From Carposina sasakii (taxonomy: Eukaryota; Arthropoda; Insecta; Lepidoptera; Carposinidae): 64,000 bases of DNA. Position numbers and translations under genes: made by a program. This document shows, one piece after another, positions 1-9,568 of this stretch. The notes below the pieces were generated by a model, which was given only the letters and a program-made list of their open reading frames with translations, had not been told where the DNA came from and did not search any database. Every line of letters starts with the position of its first letter. Position 1 is the first letter of the stretch. The DNA lies in the NCBI GenBank assembly GCA_014607495.2, contig CP053150.1:14342495-14406494 (forward strand), in the 5' to 3' direction.

Positions 1-2
1 TA

Positions 3-746
3 ATGAAAGGTATAGATTGTGGTATACCTGTATGTGCTCTTTTTATGGATTTAACTAAGGCATTTGATTTCGTTGACCATTCCATACTAGTTAAAAAGCT
101 GAATGCGTACGGCGTGCGCGGGAGCGTTCTTAGTCTTATTGAATCCTACTTGATGAATAGATTCCAATTAACAGAAGTAACAAGATTATGCGTTAAAACA
201 AAAACTGAAATTAAACATCGATCGAATTTTAGACAGGTTCTCTATGGGGTACCACAAGGAAGTGTATTGGGGCCTCTTCTCTTCTTGATTTACATTAATG
301 ACTTTCCTGCAATTACGAGCCACCCGACATCCCTATTTGCTGACGACAGTACTGTGATATTCTTGGGTAATGACATAAATGATTTTGAAAACAACATAAT
401 TAATACTCTCAAAGACATAGTAAACTGGATGTGCGCTAATAATTTAAAAACAAATATTGACAAAACACAAATTATGACATTTTATAATAGAAAACCAATA
501 TGTGATAAACTAGACATAAAATATAACGATACTAAAATCAACGACATAAAATTGACTAAATTCTTAGGCTTATATATAGACAATAATTTAAACTGGAAAG
601 CACATGTTGAAAAACTTACCTCTAAAGTTAATTATAATTCCTTTTCTTATGCACTACGCCTACTTTCAAAAGTGGTGAACCAATCTGCGGTACTTACGGC
701 CTACCATGCCGCAAAGCGCAAAAGAGATGCATTAGAGCCATTGTAA
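3..746 (+). pseudogene. Reverse transcriptase fragment of CR1-like LINE (frameshifted)
   Basis: The open stretch of 247 codons contains RT motif A (MDLTKAFDFVD), motif B (GVPQGSVLGPLLFLIYIND), the catalytic motif C (LFADDSTV) and the downstream FLGLYIDNNLNW block. RT copies element RNA at the target site. After 'VLTAYHA' near 705 the reading jumps. The correct frame resumes at about 716 with AQKRCIRAIVNIKQTD, so roughly 25 to 30 codons usual at this place in related LINEs are missing and the frame is shifted. The first visible ATG is not the true start, because the ORF enters from upstream. The copy is not functional. Confidence 0.85.
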
Positions 747-1099
747 ACATTAAGCAAACCGATAGTTGTCAGCCACACTTTAAAAGATTAAAAATACTAA
801 CTGTTCCATGTATGTACATATATGATATTGCTCTATACGTTAAAGTTAATATCGATCAATTTGAAAAACTGAGAGGAAAACGTAATGATTGCAAAATTAG
901 TATGCCATTATGCAAAACAGTTCTCTATAACAAAAGCGTATTTGGTATGGCTCCTAGAGTATTTAATAAATTACCAAGTGACATATGCAGGACTGATGAC
1001 ATTAAGATATTTAAAAATAAGCTTTACAAGCTCTTGGTTGATGGTGCCTACTATTCGACTGAGGAATTCTTGATTGCTAAATTGGCTAAAGATTTGTAA
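715..1099 (+). pseudogene. C-terminal segment of the same LINE ORF2
   Basis: An open frame runs from about 715 through the ATG at 812 to the stop at 1097-1099. It encodes the conserved C-terminal region after the RT domain (AQKRCIRAIVN..., then YNKSVFGMAPRVFNKLPSD, ending GAYYSTEEFL...). It continues the RT fragment at 3-746 after a deletion with frameshift. About 200 bp of 3' UTR and the TCTGAA tail follow. It was one ORF with its upstream neighbour before the break. Confidence 0.8.
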
Positions 1100-1372
1100 T
1101 TGTAAAAAGTGTTGACATTTATTTTATTCTGCTATTATTATTTTATTTATCTGATGGTTGGCTACTAACATTGGCTTATGATAACAATATCTATATTAAC
1201 CCACTAACATTTGCATGCTAATCAATGGCAAAATATGCAGGAACTAAATTTTCATTAATGTTATCTTTATTATGTACCCATATTTATGCAAATAAATTAT
1301 CTGAATCTGAATCTGAATCTGACAAGATACGCTTTTCTATGCTTTAGTAATTGTTCTGAGGTTATTTGCTCA

Positions 1373-1781
1373 TTTTTTGTTTGTTTAGTTTATCCCGAAG
1401 GAAAGGCAAGGGGAACTAAGCCCATACAGCCATTGTCTTTAGTAAATGATTTCTGAATTTATGATGGATGATAATGATGATGATGAATGGAAACGTCGGG
1501 AAAATCCTCAAGAACAAGTGTAAAGTTAGTCAAAATTAAAAATAATTGCAGAAACAACTTACATGGGCCCATGAAGAGATCGTATTCCGGCTAAAGTTTT
1601 ACTCAGCTTACCTGCGTATAAAACCATGCACAAGCACTAGATTCACATCACAAGTAATCAAAATAAAACTTATCTACCAGAAAACATCACTTTATGGACA
1701 CAAGCAAGCCATTTACAAATATTTTTTGATTTTCACAAGAAAATTACACCTGCACCCTTCCAGCTTTTCCCGCCGAATCTC
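1373..1781 (-). mobile_element. Family A short poly(A) retroposon, copy 1
   Basis: A 409-bp unit is flanked by a perfect 11-bp duplication TTATTTGCTCA (1362-1372 and 1782-1792). In minus orientation it starts ATTCGGCGGGAAAAGCTGG and ends GGGATAAACTAAAC plus an A-rich tail (T-rich at 1373-1385 here). The same unit with the same 5' end recurs at 24771-25156, 32546-33794 and 33303-33717. It codes for nothing. Long duplications plus an A tail indicate LINE-machinery retroposition. Confidence 0.8.
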
Positions 1782-1792
1782 TTATTTGCTCA

Positions 1793-2590
1793 GGTTATTT
1801 GACTCGTGATTGACCATGTCAAAATGTCAATGACATTTTATTATTATTTTTGTTATAGAAAGGAAAAATAATGACATTAAAACATTCAGCCGTATATACG
1901 TGATGGATGACGTATCGCTAAGGTCAATATTTTGACCTGAAAATTAAAATTGTACAAAATGTTGAGGGATTTCGGTGGTTTCTTCAGCTCCGTTATGTGG
2001 TATTAATTTTGTTCTGACTTTTAAAAAATGAGGAAATAGGATGAGAAGTCAAGAAAAGTTAGTTCGGCTCGGCTCGGCCTAGGCTTGGCCTCAGGCCCGG
2101 CTGTTCGGCATGTTTGATTTTTTTTGTTGTTTATCCCGAAGGAAAGGCAAAGGGAACTCTGCCCATACAGTCATTGTCTTTCGTAAATGATTTCTGAATT
2201 GTTGATGAACGTCAGGAAAATCCTCAATGAGTGTAAAATATCAAAACATGCCTAATTTCTAGTTGACGATTTTAAGGACGTGCCCTATCTTCCGCTATTT
2301 TGTTTTCATCTAAGGAGACGATACAATATCGTACAATACGATATCCACGATGCGCGGTCATGCTAGGGGGGGCAGGGCAGGAAGATATGAGCGGGGAAAG
2401 AGGCCTTCATTAGGCCCGCCATTCGCACCCACATCACAGGTATCAAAATCATGGGTAGAAATTAATTTGACCAATTTAAGTATGTATGTATACAGGACAT
2501 AAATATTGCATCTTATTATAATTTTGAACTGTAACTGTACTTACTACAAATATGCATCATCATTGAAATTAAATTAGGGATATTAGTAAA
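1793..2590. other. Intergenic, no gene; one family A fragment
   Basis: AT-rich DNA without coding signals, apart from a 5'-truncated minus-orientation family A fragment at about 2117-2246 (T run, TTTATCCCGAAGGAAAGG, then the diverged body). The short GC-rich stretch around 2060-2105 (GGCTCGGC-like repeats) is unexplained. Confidence 0.6.
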
Positions 2591-2604
2591 TAGTAGTTAT
2601 AGGT
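2591..2604. repeat. Target-site duplication, left (I-like LINE)
   Basis: TAGTAGTTATAGGT here is repeated exactly at 7762-7775 on the other side of the LINE. The 14-bp duplication fixes the insertion limits; the final T may belong to the T run. Confidence 0.85.
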
Positions 2605-2792
2605 TTTTTTTTTTTTTTTTATTAAAGTTTGCTGACCTGGATACAAGTCCTTAGGCCGAAATCAATTATACAAATTTCTTGTTAGAACAGTTAATAAAGT
2701 TGTTTAAATTACACTATTTACACTTAAAAGATACACTCCACTTTCACTCCACTTTTCTAACACCTATTTTCAATTTTCATAGCGAGTGCCAA

Positions 2793-5700
2793 TCAAATTT
2801 CACCAACAGTGGCTGCAATGTACTTGAAGATTGGTAGGAAAAAACACGGAAACTTTAACAATTCTTGAATCTGGCGGGGTATTTCTTTAATTTTCATTGA
2901 ATCCGCAACAGATGAAATTTCAGCAGCAAGTGAAATCCTAATCAGGTTGAACTTTGGGCAAGCGAATACAATATGGTCAACATCAGCAATCTCTGCATTA
3001 CAGTAAGTACAAGCAGCACTGGTTATTATATTCATTCTGTGTAAGTGCGCAGGAGTCTTGCAATGCCCGAATCTCAGCCGGTTTATGACAGTAATGAATT
3101 TTCTTTCTGTACATCTTTTGGTCTTGCTATACCATGGCTTCAAAGGGGTTACTTCTTGTATTGCTGCATACCATTTGCCTTTTTCTTTAACTGTTTCAGA
3201 CCAGTATTCCTTCCACAGCTGTTTACTGTCTTTTGTGAGTACAGCATAATAATCTGTAAAGGGCACTTTCAGTATGTTTCTGTGGTCTTCATCATAATGA
3301 CCAGTAGCTACTGCATCCACTATTTCATTACCCTTAATGCCTTTATGAGATGGTACCCACTTAAACTCTACTGTATTGCCCTGAATATGTATTAAGTACA
3401 ATATATTTTTAATATTATAAATTATATAATTAGTTTTAAAAGACAAGGTGTCACTCCTAATAGCCAGTAACACACTCAAGGAATCAGATATGATAAGCAA
3501 TTTGCTTATGTGCATATCTTGCGCATAAATTAATGCTCTATAGATAGCATAGGCTTCTGCACTGAAAATACTGCAATACTCATTTAACTGAAAACATTTA
3601 GTGAGATGCTTCTGTGGATCATAATAAGCTGATGAGACATTATTTTCTGTTTTTGAACCATCTGTGTAAATTTTATAAAATGTTTGTTTATGTGACAAGT
3701 ACTCTAAAAATATATTATTATTATCCACTTTAGCTGTATCTAATACAAATGTGTTCAAGACTAATGCATTATAATTACACATATAAATGGGCCAAATGCT
3801 ACTTTTATACATATTCAAAAAAAGTTTATTTACACTATACATAATTACATTCATTTCAGGTAATCTACCTGAGATAATATCTAATGGCCCAACATAAGGT
3901 GGTGATAGTGTGTTGGTCAAACATTGAGGTAAGGACAATCGGTCTAATACATTTAGATTACCACATGCTATGGCTTTTATACAAAACTTTTGTGCCATGC
4001 TCAATCTTCTAATTGATAATGGAGATATGCATGTCTCTACCTCCATAGAGTTTATTGGAGTGGTTTTCATACCTCCACTGATAATACGAAGGGCAATATT
4101 TTGTATAACATCTAGTTTCCTAAGTAGAGAGGGATTTGCATTGATGTATGCCAAGCAGCTATAGTCAAAATGACTACGGACTAGTGACTTGTAAATAATA
4201 CTTAATGTTTTTGGGTCTGCACCCCAAAAAGTACCTGCAAGGCATCTCATAATGTTTAACCCTTTCATAGCATTGCAACTTATATACTTTATGTGACTTG
4301 TAAGTTTGATTTTACTGTCAAGTATTACACCCAAAAACTTTTTCTCACTGACTTGTGGGATATTTACATTATTATACACAATATTTACATTTACATCATT
4401 ACCGATTACCAAAACAGAACTCTTTTCACTATTTATGTTTAATTTAAGTTGTTGATTGTAATAAAAGTGTAATTGTTCTAGAGCCAAGTTTAATCTGTTT
4501 TGGGCTATGTTAACTAGTCTATTCTGACTATATAATAGGATGTCATCAGCAAATTGCAGTATTTTAACATCAGTGGTGACATATTTTAATATTTGTGATG
4601 TATACAAGTTGTAAAGTAAAGGTGACAAAGATGAACCCTGCATTAGGCCTTTACATGTTCTTTTTGGACCATTCAATATATTATTATATTTGACATAAAG
4701 GACCCTATCAACAGAGAAATTATAAATCCATTTTAACAACTTTCCAGGTATACCAAGCTCATGCAATACCTGCACCAACTGATGTATATTGACATTGTCA
4801 TATGCACCCTGGACATCAAGAAAGACACAAACTGCAGAAGAGTGAGATAGAAGACAGTTTTTCATATCGGACACAAATGAGACAAAGCTTTCAGATGCAC
4901 TTTTCCCCTTACGGAAACCAAATTGACAGGTGGGTATCAGGTTATGCTTTTCTACATAATAGTCTAATCGTAATTTTATCATCTGTTCTAAAAGTTTGCC
5001 TATACATGAAGTAAGAGATATTGGTCTATATGAGTTATGATCTTCTACAGGTTTATCTGGTTTTAAAATTGGTATAATACATTGTGTTTTCCAGGATTCA
5101 GGTACTATTTGATTTACCCATAGTAAGTTGAGAATATTCAATAGTAACTTTTTGCAGGTAATATGAAGTTTTTTTATCATTATATATGGAAAGTTATCAA
5201 GCCCTGGAGTAGTGTTCTTCCTGGTATCCAGTGCTATACAAAATTCATCAAATTCAAAAGGCTTTAAGATTAGATTCCCAGTTTCACTAATGTTATTAGT
5301 ATCAAATATATTGTTTAAATTATTAGTGCTATCCTGATTTGGTGCTTGTGATAATTTTTGCATAAAGTTTGGTATCCATGTGTCATTTTTATATACATTT
5401 CTAGAAGTATTAATGCGCTTAAACTTACGAATATAATTCCAAATAGTAGCTACAGGTGTATACCTATTTAGAGATGTGCACAAATTTTTCCAGCTATTTG
5501 TTTTAGCCTCCTTCAAGGTTCTCTTTTTTAAAGCATCTAGTCGTTTATAATTTATAAATGCCTCTGTTGTAAAATGTGTCCTATAATATAATAATGCATC
5601 TTTTGAATTTTTTACAGCTACAGCACAGTCCTCATTCCACCATGGAGCTGGTATTTTGCTGACATGTTTGCCTGTGCGTTGGTATAAAGGTATGCATGAA

Positions 5701-6536
5701 TTCCTTATCTGAGATAATAACTCACAGAATTTGTGATATAGTTCCAAAGGTTTACTAACATCTAATACAAAGTTTTCTGTATTCTGTTTAGACTCAAAAT
5801 AATATTTATTCCAATCTGCTTTGTGAAACAAATATTTTTCAATATGTTCATTACATTTGTATCTAGAAGGTGATATGTTGATGTTAGTAAAAGTTGGATA
5901 GTGATCGCTTCCCATAGGGTCATTGCCAACATACCACTCACATAGAGGAGCGATGACTGGGCTAGCAAATGCAACATCAATAGCTGATGCTTTACGTTTT
6001 GGTCCCTGCACTGTGGTAGGCATACCTGTATTTAGAATGCACAAATCTAGCTCATCCAATAAATTGTATATTGAAGTACCTCTGGGTTTTGTTATATCAC
6101 AACCGAATGCAATGTGATGTGCATTTAAATTGCCTGCTATGAAACAGGGTTTAGGTATATTGTTTAATATATTTCTTAATTTACTAATATTAAACTTATT
6201 TCTAGGTGGACAATATAAACATAAAATAGAGAGAGGACCAGCCTGCGTTTCTATGGATATTGCAATTGATTGGATATCTTCATGAAAAATTGTATCTATA
6301 ATTTTGTATTTCAATGTATTTTTAATAAGAATGCCAACTCCACCATGTATGTTTTTTGAATTTTTGTAAATTATGTTGTATCCATTTAAGTTGATTGTAA
6401 TCTTTCTAGATGTAAACCATGTTTCATTTATTAAGTAAATGTCAATACTGTTATCATCCAGAAATGACTTTAAAAGGGGTTGTTTTCTGTTGAAGCTCTG
6501 CATGTTATGTTGAACTATTTTAATTATTCTATCCAT
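2793..6536 (-). CDS. LINE ORF2: endonuclease, reverse transcriptase, RNase H
   Basis: This 1247-aa ORF supplies target-site nicking and reverse transcription. Domains in order: an APE-type endonuclease at about 5-220 (QHNMQS, INETW, LYCPP, GNLNAHH, SDHYPTF); the RT at about 475-740 with motif A (FLDVQGAYDNV), motif B (GLMQGSSLSPLLYN) and motif C (LQFADDILLYS); RNase H at about 965-1100 with the four acidic residues in YTDGSK, SAEAYAIYRAL, SDSLSV and GNEIVDA; and a C-terminal CTYC...H...C knuckle. The start ATG overlaps the ORF1 stop by 8 nt (ATGGATAG), so translation probably depends on re-initiation. The residue usually Asp in the endonuclease GDFNAHH block is Asn here, which may impair nicking. 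No internal stops. Confidence 0.93.
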   Translation of the reverse strand: MDRIIKIVQHNMQSFNRKQPLLKSFLDDNSIDIYLINETWFTSRKITINLNGYNIIYKNSKNIHGGVGILIKNTLKYKIIDTIFHEDIQSIAISIETQAGPLSILCLYCPPRNKFNISKLRNILNNIPKPCFIAGNLNAHHIAFGCDITKPRGTSIYNLLDELDLCILNTGMPTTVQGPKRKASAIDVAFASPVIAPLCEWYVGNDPMGSDHYPTFTNINISPSRYKCNEHIEKYLFHKADWNKYYFESKQNTENFVLDVSKPLELYHKFCELLSQIRNSCIPLYQRTGKHVSKIPAPWWNEDCAVAVKNSKDALLYYRTHFTTEAFINYKRLDALKKRTLKEAKTNSWKNLCTSLNRYTPVATIWNYIRKFKRINTSRNVYKNDTWIPNFMQKLSQAPNQDSTNNLNNIFDTNNISETGNLILKPFEFDEFCIALDTRKNTTPGLDNFPYIMIKKLHITCKKLLLNILNLLWVNQIVPESWKTQCIIPILKPDKPVEDHNSYRPISLTSCIGKLLEQMIKLRLDYYVEKHNLIPTCQFGFRKGKSASESFVSFVSDMKNCLLSHSSAVCVFLDVQGAYDNVNIHQLVQVLHELGIPGKLLKWIYNFSVDRVLYVKYNNILNGPKRTCKGLMQGSSLSPLLYNLYTSQILKYVTTDVKILQFADDILLYSQNRLVNIAQNRLNLALEQLHFYYNQQLKLNINSEKSSVLVIGNDVNVNIVYNNVNIPQVSEKKFLGVILDSKIKLTSHIKYISCNAMKGLNIMRCLAGTFWGADPKTLSIIYKSLVRSHFDYSCLAYINANPSLLRKLDVIQNIALRIISGGMKTTPINSMEVETCISPLSIRRLSMAQKFCIKAIACGNLNVLDRLSLPQCLTNTLSPPYVGPLDIISGRLPEMNVIMYSVNKLFLNMYKSSIWPIYMCNYNALVLNTFVLDTAKVDNNNIFLEYLSHKQTFYKIYTDGSKTENNVSSAYYDPQKHLTKCFQLNEYCSIFSAEAYAIYRALIYAQDMHISKLLIISDSLSVLLAIRSDTLSFKTNYIIYNIKNILYLIHIQGNTVEFKWVPSHKGIKGNEIVDAVATGHYDEDHRNILKVPFTDYYAVLTKDSKQLWKEYWSETVKEKGKWYAAIQEVTPLKPWYSKTKRCTERKFITVINRLRFGHCKTPAHLHRMNIITSAACTYCNAEIADVDHIVFACPKFNLIRISLAAEISSVADSMKIKEIPRQIQELLKFPCFFLPIFKYIAATVGEI

Positions 6537-7671
6537 TATTATTATTTAAGTTTTTTAAAAATATCTCTCTTATTGTTGATGTAGTTTTCGGTATGTTATC
6601 TGTCGCATTCCCCAATACAACTAAAGTCTTTATAATGGCATTAATTATGTTATCATTCTGGATGATATCACTATTGCTAATATGAACAGATTTTTTATTT
6701 TGACTGCTAATGATGTTTGATGTGTGTGGATTGTATGTAGTTATAGGTTTAGGTGTGTCTTGTTTTTTATTTATTAATGCTGGAAAATTGGATAGATTTA
6801 TATTGCCCACACTAGATTTGCTTGCAATTTTAGCATAGGAAAGTTTTTGACTATTTATTTTGGCCTCTTTCACTGGACAGGTCTTTGAAATGGCTAGATG
6901 AGCACCACCACAATTACTGCACTTTAACTCAATTTTGTCGCAGTCTTTGTAGGAGTGGTCACCTGCACATTTTGAACATATTTGCTCATTTCTGCATATT
7001 CTAGCCGTGTGATTAAATTTCAGACATTTGAAACATTGTCTGACTGGTGGAATGTATGTTTTAACTTTAATACGCCACCGATCTAAATATACATATTCAG
7101 GCAATACATTAGTAACAAATGTTACGGAAATAGTTCTTAGTGGTTTGAGTATACCATCTGGGTCCCTTTTCATGAACCTCCTAACAGCGACTATGTCGCA
7201 TTCACAGGACAGCTTTCTGTACAAATCCTCGGTGCTAATATCTGTAGAAACATGCTGCACTACCCCTATTTTTTCCACAAATGAAGCCGGTATGTATGAC
7301 CTTAGATGGTTAATTTTCAGTAATTTTTCATTGTTAAGAAAGTCATTGGCCGCACTGGCTTGTTTAAAGTTAATTTGGATTTTACGGGCATTCGCCCTGA
7401 CCATTTCATAGTGACCTTTTATAAATTGGGCAAACATAGACTGGACCGTGCATGGATCCTTGTTACCCAGCATTACTTCAGGGTCTTCGCTTTCTACGAA
7501 AACTGCATATGAGCCTCCGTTATTAAGAGTATCGGGATATACCCGTTTATAAGTTGAACTAAGGTATGGTTTGTACTTATCTTGATCATTAGAATTTGTC
7601 TCTGCTGCTCGCAAAAATCTCCGCTTTCGCGGAGTCCTTATATCTTCATCTCCTCCCGACTCTGTCTCCAT
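6529..7671 (-). CDS. LINE ORF1: gag-like RNA-binding protein with zinc knuckles
   Basis: The 380-aa ORF1 lies just upstream of ORF2 and overlaps it by 8 nt. The central region (about 130-210) resembles the RRM-like/pre-C2HC part of LINE gag proteins. Knuckles follow at about 214-268: CFKCLKFNHTARIC, CSKCAGDHSYKDC and CSNCGGAHLAISKTC. The N-terminus is basic and acidic without obvious structure; the C-terminus is rich in Asn and Lys. Family members coat element RNA into a ribonucleoprotein in the cytoplasm. The ATG at 7671 follows about 90 bp of leader. Complete, with no break seen. Confidence 0.9.
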   Translation of the reverse strand: METESGGDEDIRTPRKRRFLRAAETNSNDQDKYKPYLSSTYKRVYPDTLNNGGSYAVFVESEDPEVMLGNKDPCTVQSMFAQFIKGHYEMVRANARKIQINFKQASAANDFLNNEKLLKINHLRSYIPASFVEKIGVVQHVSTDISTEDLYRKLSCECDIVAVRRFMKRDPDGILKPLRTISVTFVTNVLPEYVYLDRWRIKVKTYIPPVRQCFKCLKFNHTARICRNEQICSKCAGDHSYKDCDKIELKCSNCGGAHLAISKTCPVKEAKINSQKLSYAKIASKSSVGNINLSNFPALINKKQDTPKPITTYNPHTSNIISSQNKKSVHISNSDIIQNDNIINAIIKTLVVLGNATDNIPKTTSTIREIFLKNLNNNNG

Positions 7672-7761
7672 TATGCTCAGTAATATCGTAAATATTTATT
7701 TTAAAACTTTTACAATAATTTAAATAGTCCGCCCTCTTCGACTTTCCCGCCAAAAAGTCAG

Positions 7762-7775
7762 TAGTAGTTATAGGT
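7762..7775. repeat. Target-site duplication, right (I-like LINE)
   Basis: Exact repeat of 2591-2604, next to the LINE 5' end. It ends 5 bp before the TIR element at 7781, so the LINE entered beside an existing transposon copy. Confidence 0.85.
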
Positions 7776-7780
7776 ATCTA

Positions 7781-8209
7781 CTAGGGTTGCCACCTTTTTT
7801 TGAAAGTAAAATAGTTTTTTTTTTCAAAACATTGCAAAAATATAGTACCTACTATAAGGTAATTGAAGAAAAAAAAAAAAAAGTACACATTGTAATCCCT
7901 GAGTAATCATGTATTTATTTTTCCATGTGTAATTTCGGGAAAGGCTAAGGAAACTAAGCCCAATACTGCCAAGTATAAGTTTACTTGCCGTGACGTGTGA
8001 GCAACGAACAACGTGAATGCATTTCATTCTGCAAATCGCAGTGCTACGTTGTGGGTGCGCTCCAATCACAGTTAACTAAAAAGCGCGAAAAATGAATTAC
8101 CGATGAAAATATAGTATTATTCGTACTATATTATTTTTCTACAACATATAGTACAATTGACTGAAATATAGCACAATACTATATAATATAGCACGGGTGG
8201 CAACCCTAG
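7781..8209. mobile_element. Non-autonomous TIR element, CTAGGGTTGCCACC ends
   Basis: The left end CTAGGGTTGCCACC is the exact inverted complement of the right end GGTGGCAACCCTAG. TATCTA precedes and follows the element, so a 6-bp duplication (or ATCT plus ACTAGGG ends) is readable. The 429-bp interior is AT-rich and non-coding; an 81-codon minus ORF in it has no family features. A weak resemblance to family A (GGGAAAGGCTAAGGAAACT) lies at about 7935-7970. Superfamily not assigned. Confidence 0.75.
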
Positions 8210-8215
8210 TATCTA

Positions 8216-8834
8216 CACACGTAGGTAAAGTTATTAAGTAAATATACCTACATTCCCTATTACGTACTCACCTATATATCACGCATAAAATTTAATATCA
8301 GTTATTTAAGATTAACCGTAGTAGGTACCTAGCAAGATAAATGACGTTTCGGTTGTTTGCTGCTTGATTAAACGTCTGTAAGCCGGCCCCACCGGGAGGT
8401 TCTTACCGAGGATTTTATGGGGAACACAAATTAAAGGAATCCAGGGCTGTAACATTTGTGATATAATGTTATCCCGTTATCCCTGAGGTTATTCCCTCAA
8501 TTACGGCGGGATAGCCGGAATTTGCTGTTTACATTGTGTTTTCTTGCTGCTTTTCGTAAAGTTACGAAATTTACGGTTTGCTCTCATTTCGTCGAGGATG
8601 AATAACAACTTTTTTTGTAGATAAAAAATAAAAAATGCCTACAATTAGAAATAACAATAACAATCAACTGAATTTAATTTTAAATAAATAGAGGATTTAT
8701 TTCATGCGCCGTCATATATTTGTTCAGCCAATAGAACTAACCTGTAGAAAGGTAAGGTAATGTACCTGTAGGTACAATGCCTTTGTGTCGATTTCCACTG
8801 CATGGCTAATTATATTTAAATATTCATAATAACG
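8216..8834. other. Intergenic, nothing recognised
   Basis: AT-rich sequence with a moderately GC-rich part (8370-8520). No gene, RNA or recognised repeat seen. Confidence 0.5.
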
Positions 8835-8986
8835 GTGTTATTACAAAAGAATGCCTAAAGTTAGACTTAAATATGACATCTGACAGCAAAATGTATGGCA
8901 TATCTGCCAGGGATTTGGTATATATCTGCCAAATTAAGGACATGTTTAGCTTAAAATTTTTTTAAATTCTTTTGTAATAATAACAC
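8835..8986. mobile_element. Small TIR element, GTGTTATTACAAAA ends (copy 1)
   Basis: GTGTTATTACAAAAGAAT at the left is inverted at the right (ATTCTTTTGTAATAATAACAC, with 3 extra bases). The interior shares 'ATATCTGCCA' and 'GACAAATGTCATATTTAA'-like pieces with the copy at 22812-22976. About 150 bp, non-coding. Confidence 0.7.
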
Positions 8987-9124
8987 GGACGTGGGTATTT
9001 ATTGAACAAGTATTAAACGGTAAGTTAGGTAAGTATGAAAAATACAAAGAAATAAAATTCCTAGATAATATTTTTCGTGGAATGGAAGAAGAGTGTGAAA
9101 TCACAAATCGCGTAAAACATAAAT

Positions 9125-9235
9125 TAAAAAAATAACAATACTACGCGTTGTAGTCGGTGCAACCACGGTGACCGGATTCGTAGTAATGTTACGGTACAGC
9201 TACGGTTTCGTAGACACGCTACGGAGGTGAGTCTA
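9125..9235. repeat. CTACG/CGTAG-rich repeat, copy 1
   Basis: A dense cluster of CTACG and its complement CGTAG, including the shared segment CGGATTCGTAGTAATG. A second, richer copy lies at 17802-17880. Probably a small TE fragment with internal inverted pentamers. Confidence 0.5.
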
Positions 9236-9300
9236 TAGGTAACTTATCATAGAATTGCTACATATTTCTATTATTATCATATGGTAAATAGAGATAGAAA

Positions 9301-9568
9301 AAAAAACTGAAAAGAAAAAACAATCATGTCCGGTGGTCTAAAATTTTATAATATTATTATTCATCTAAGATGGAATGAATACTATTGAAAAAATAAAATA
9401 TGTTCTAATGATGTAACATAACAACGGAACAGCCAGGATCCATTGAAATATTAGCTTGGCTGTCGGATAATGGATCCTTTTCTTGAATAGTATTCATTTC
9501 ATAATAATATTATAGAATTCTAGACCACCGGACATCTAAGTGCTTGTATTTTTCTTTTCAGTCTTTTT
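9301..9568. mobile_element. Long inverted-repeat MITE (foldback-like)
   Basis: The left arm (AAAAACTGAAAAGAAAAA, ATGTCCGGTGGTCTA, TATAATATTATTAT, GAATGAATACTATT) is mirrored in order by the right arm up to TTTTTCTTTTCAGTCTTTTT. The arms take up most of the 268 bp, and a smaller inverted pair (GGATCCATT/AATGGATCC) lies inside. No coding capacity. Confidence 0.75.

Larger units (their letters stand above)
1..1322 (+). mobile_element. CR1/Daphne-like non-LTR retrotransposon, 3' part, degenerate
   Basis: The window opens inside a LINE reverse transcriptase. The RT core (3-746) and the conserved C-terminal tail (812-1099) lie in different frames. The 3' end is a short tandem (TCTGAA)n-like tail at about 1300-1322 instead of poly(A), as in CR1-group LINEs. 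The 5' part lies outside the window. The clade is inferred from tail type and from the C-terminal 'KSVFGMAPRVFNKLP' style sequence; Jockey-group placement cannot be excluded. Confidence 0.85.
2605..7761 (-). mobile_element. Full-length I/Jockey-superfamily non-LTR retrotransposon
   Basis: A 5.16-kb LINE on the minus strand, complete from a short 5' UTR (7761-7672) through ORF1 and ORF2 to a 3' UTR and poly(A) tail (seen as the T run at 2604-2620). It is bounded by a perfect 14-bp target-site duplication. Both ORFs are open. RNase H after the RT and CCHC knuckles in ORF1 point to the I group rather than classic Jockey. The perfect duplication and open frames suggest a fairly young insertion. 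Confidence 0.92.
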
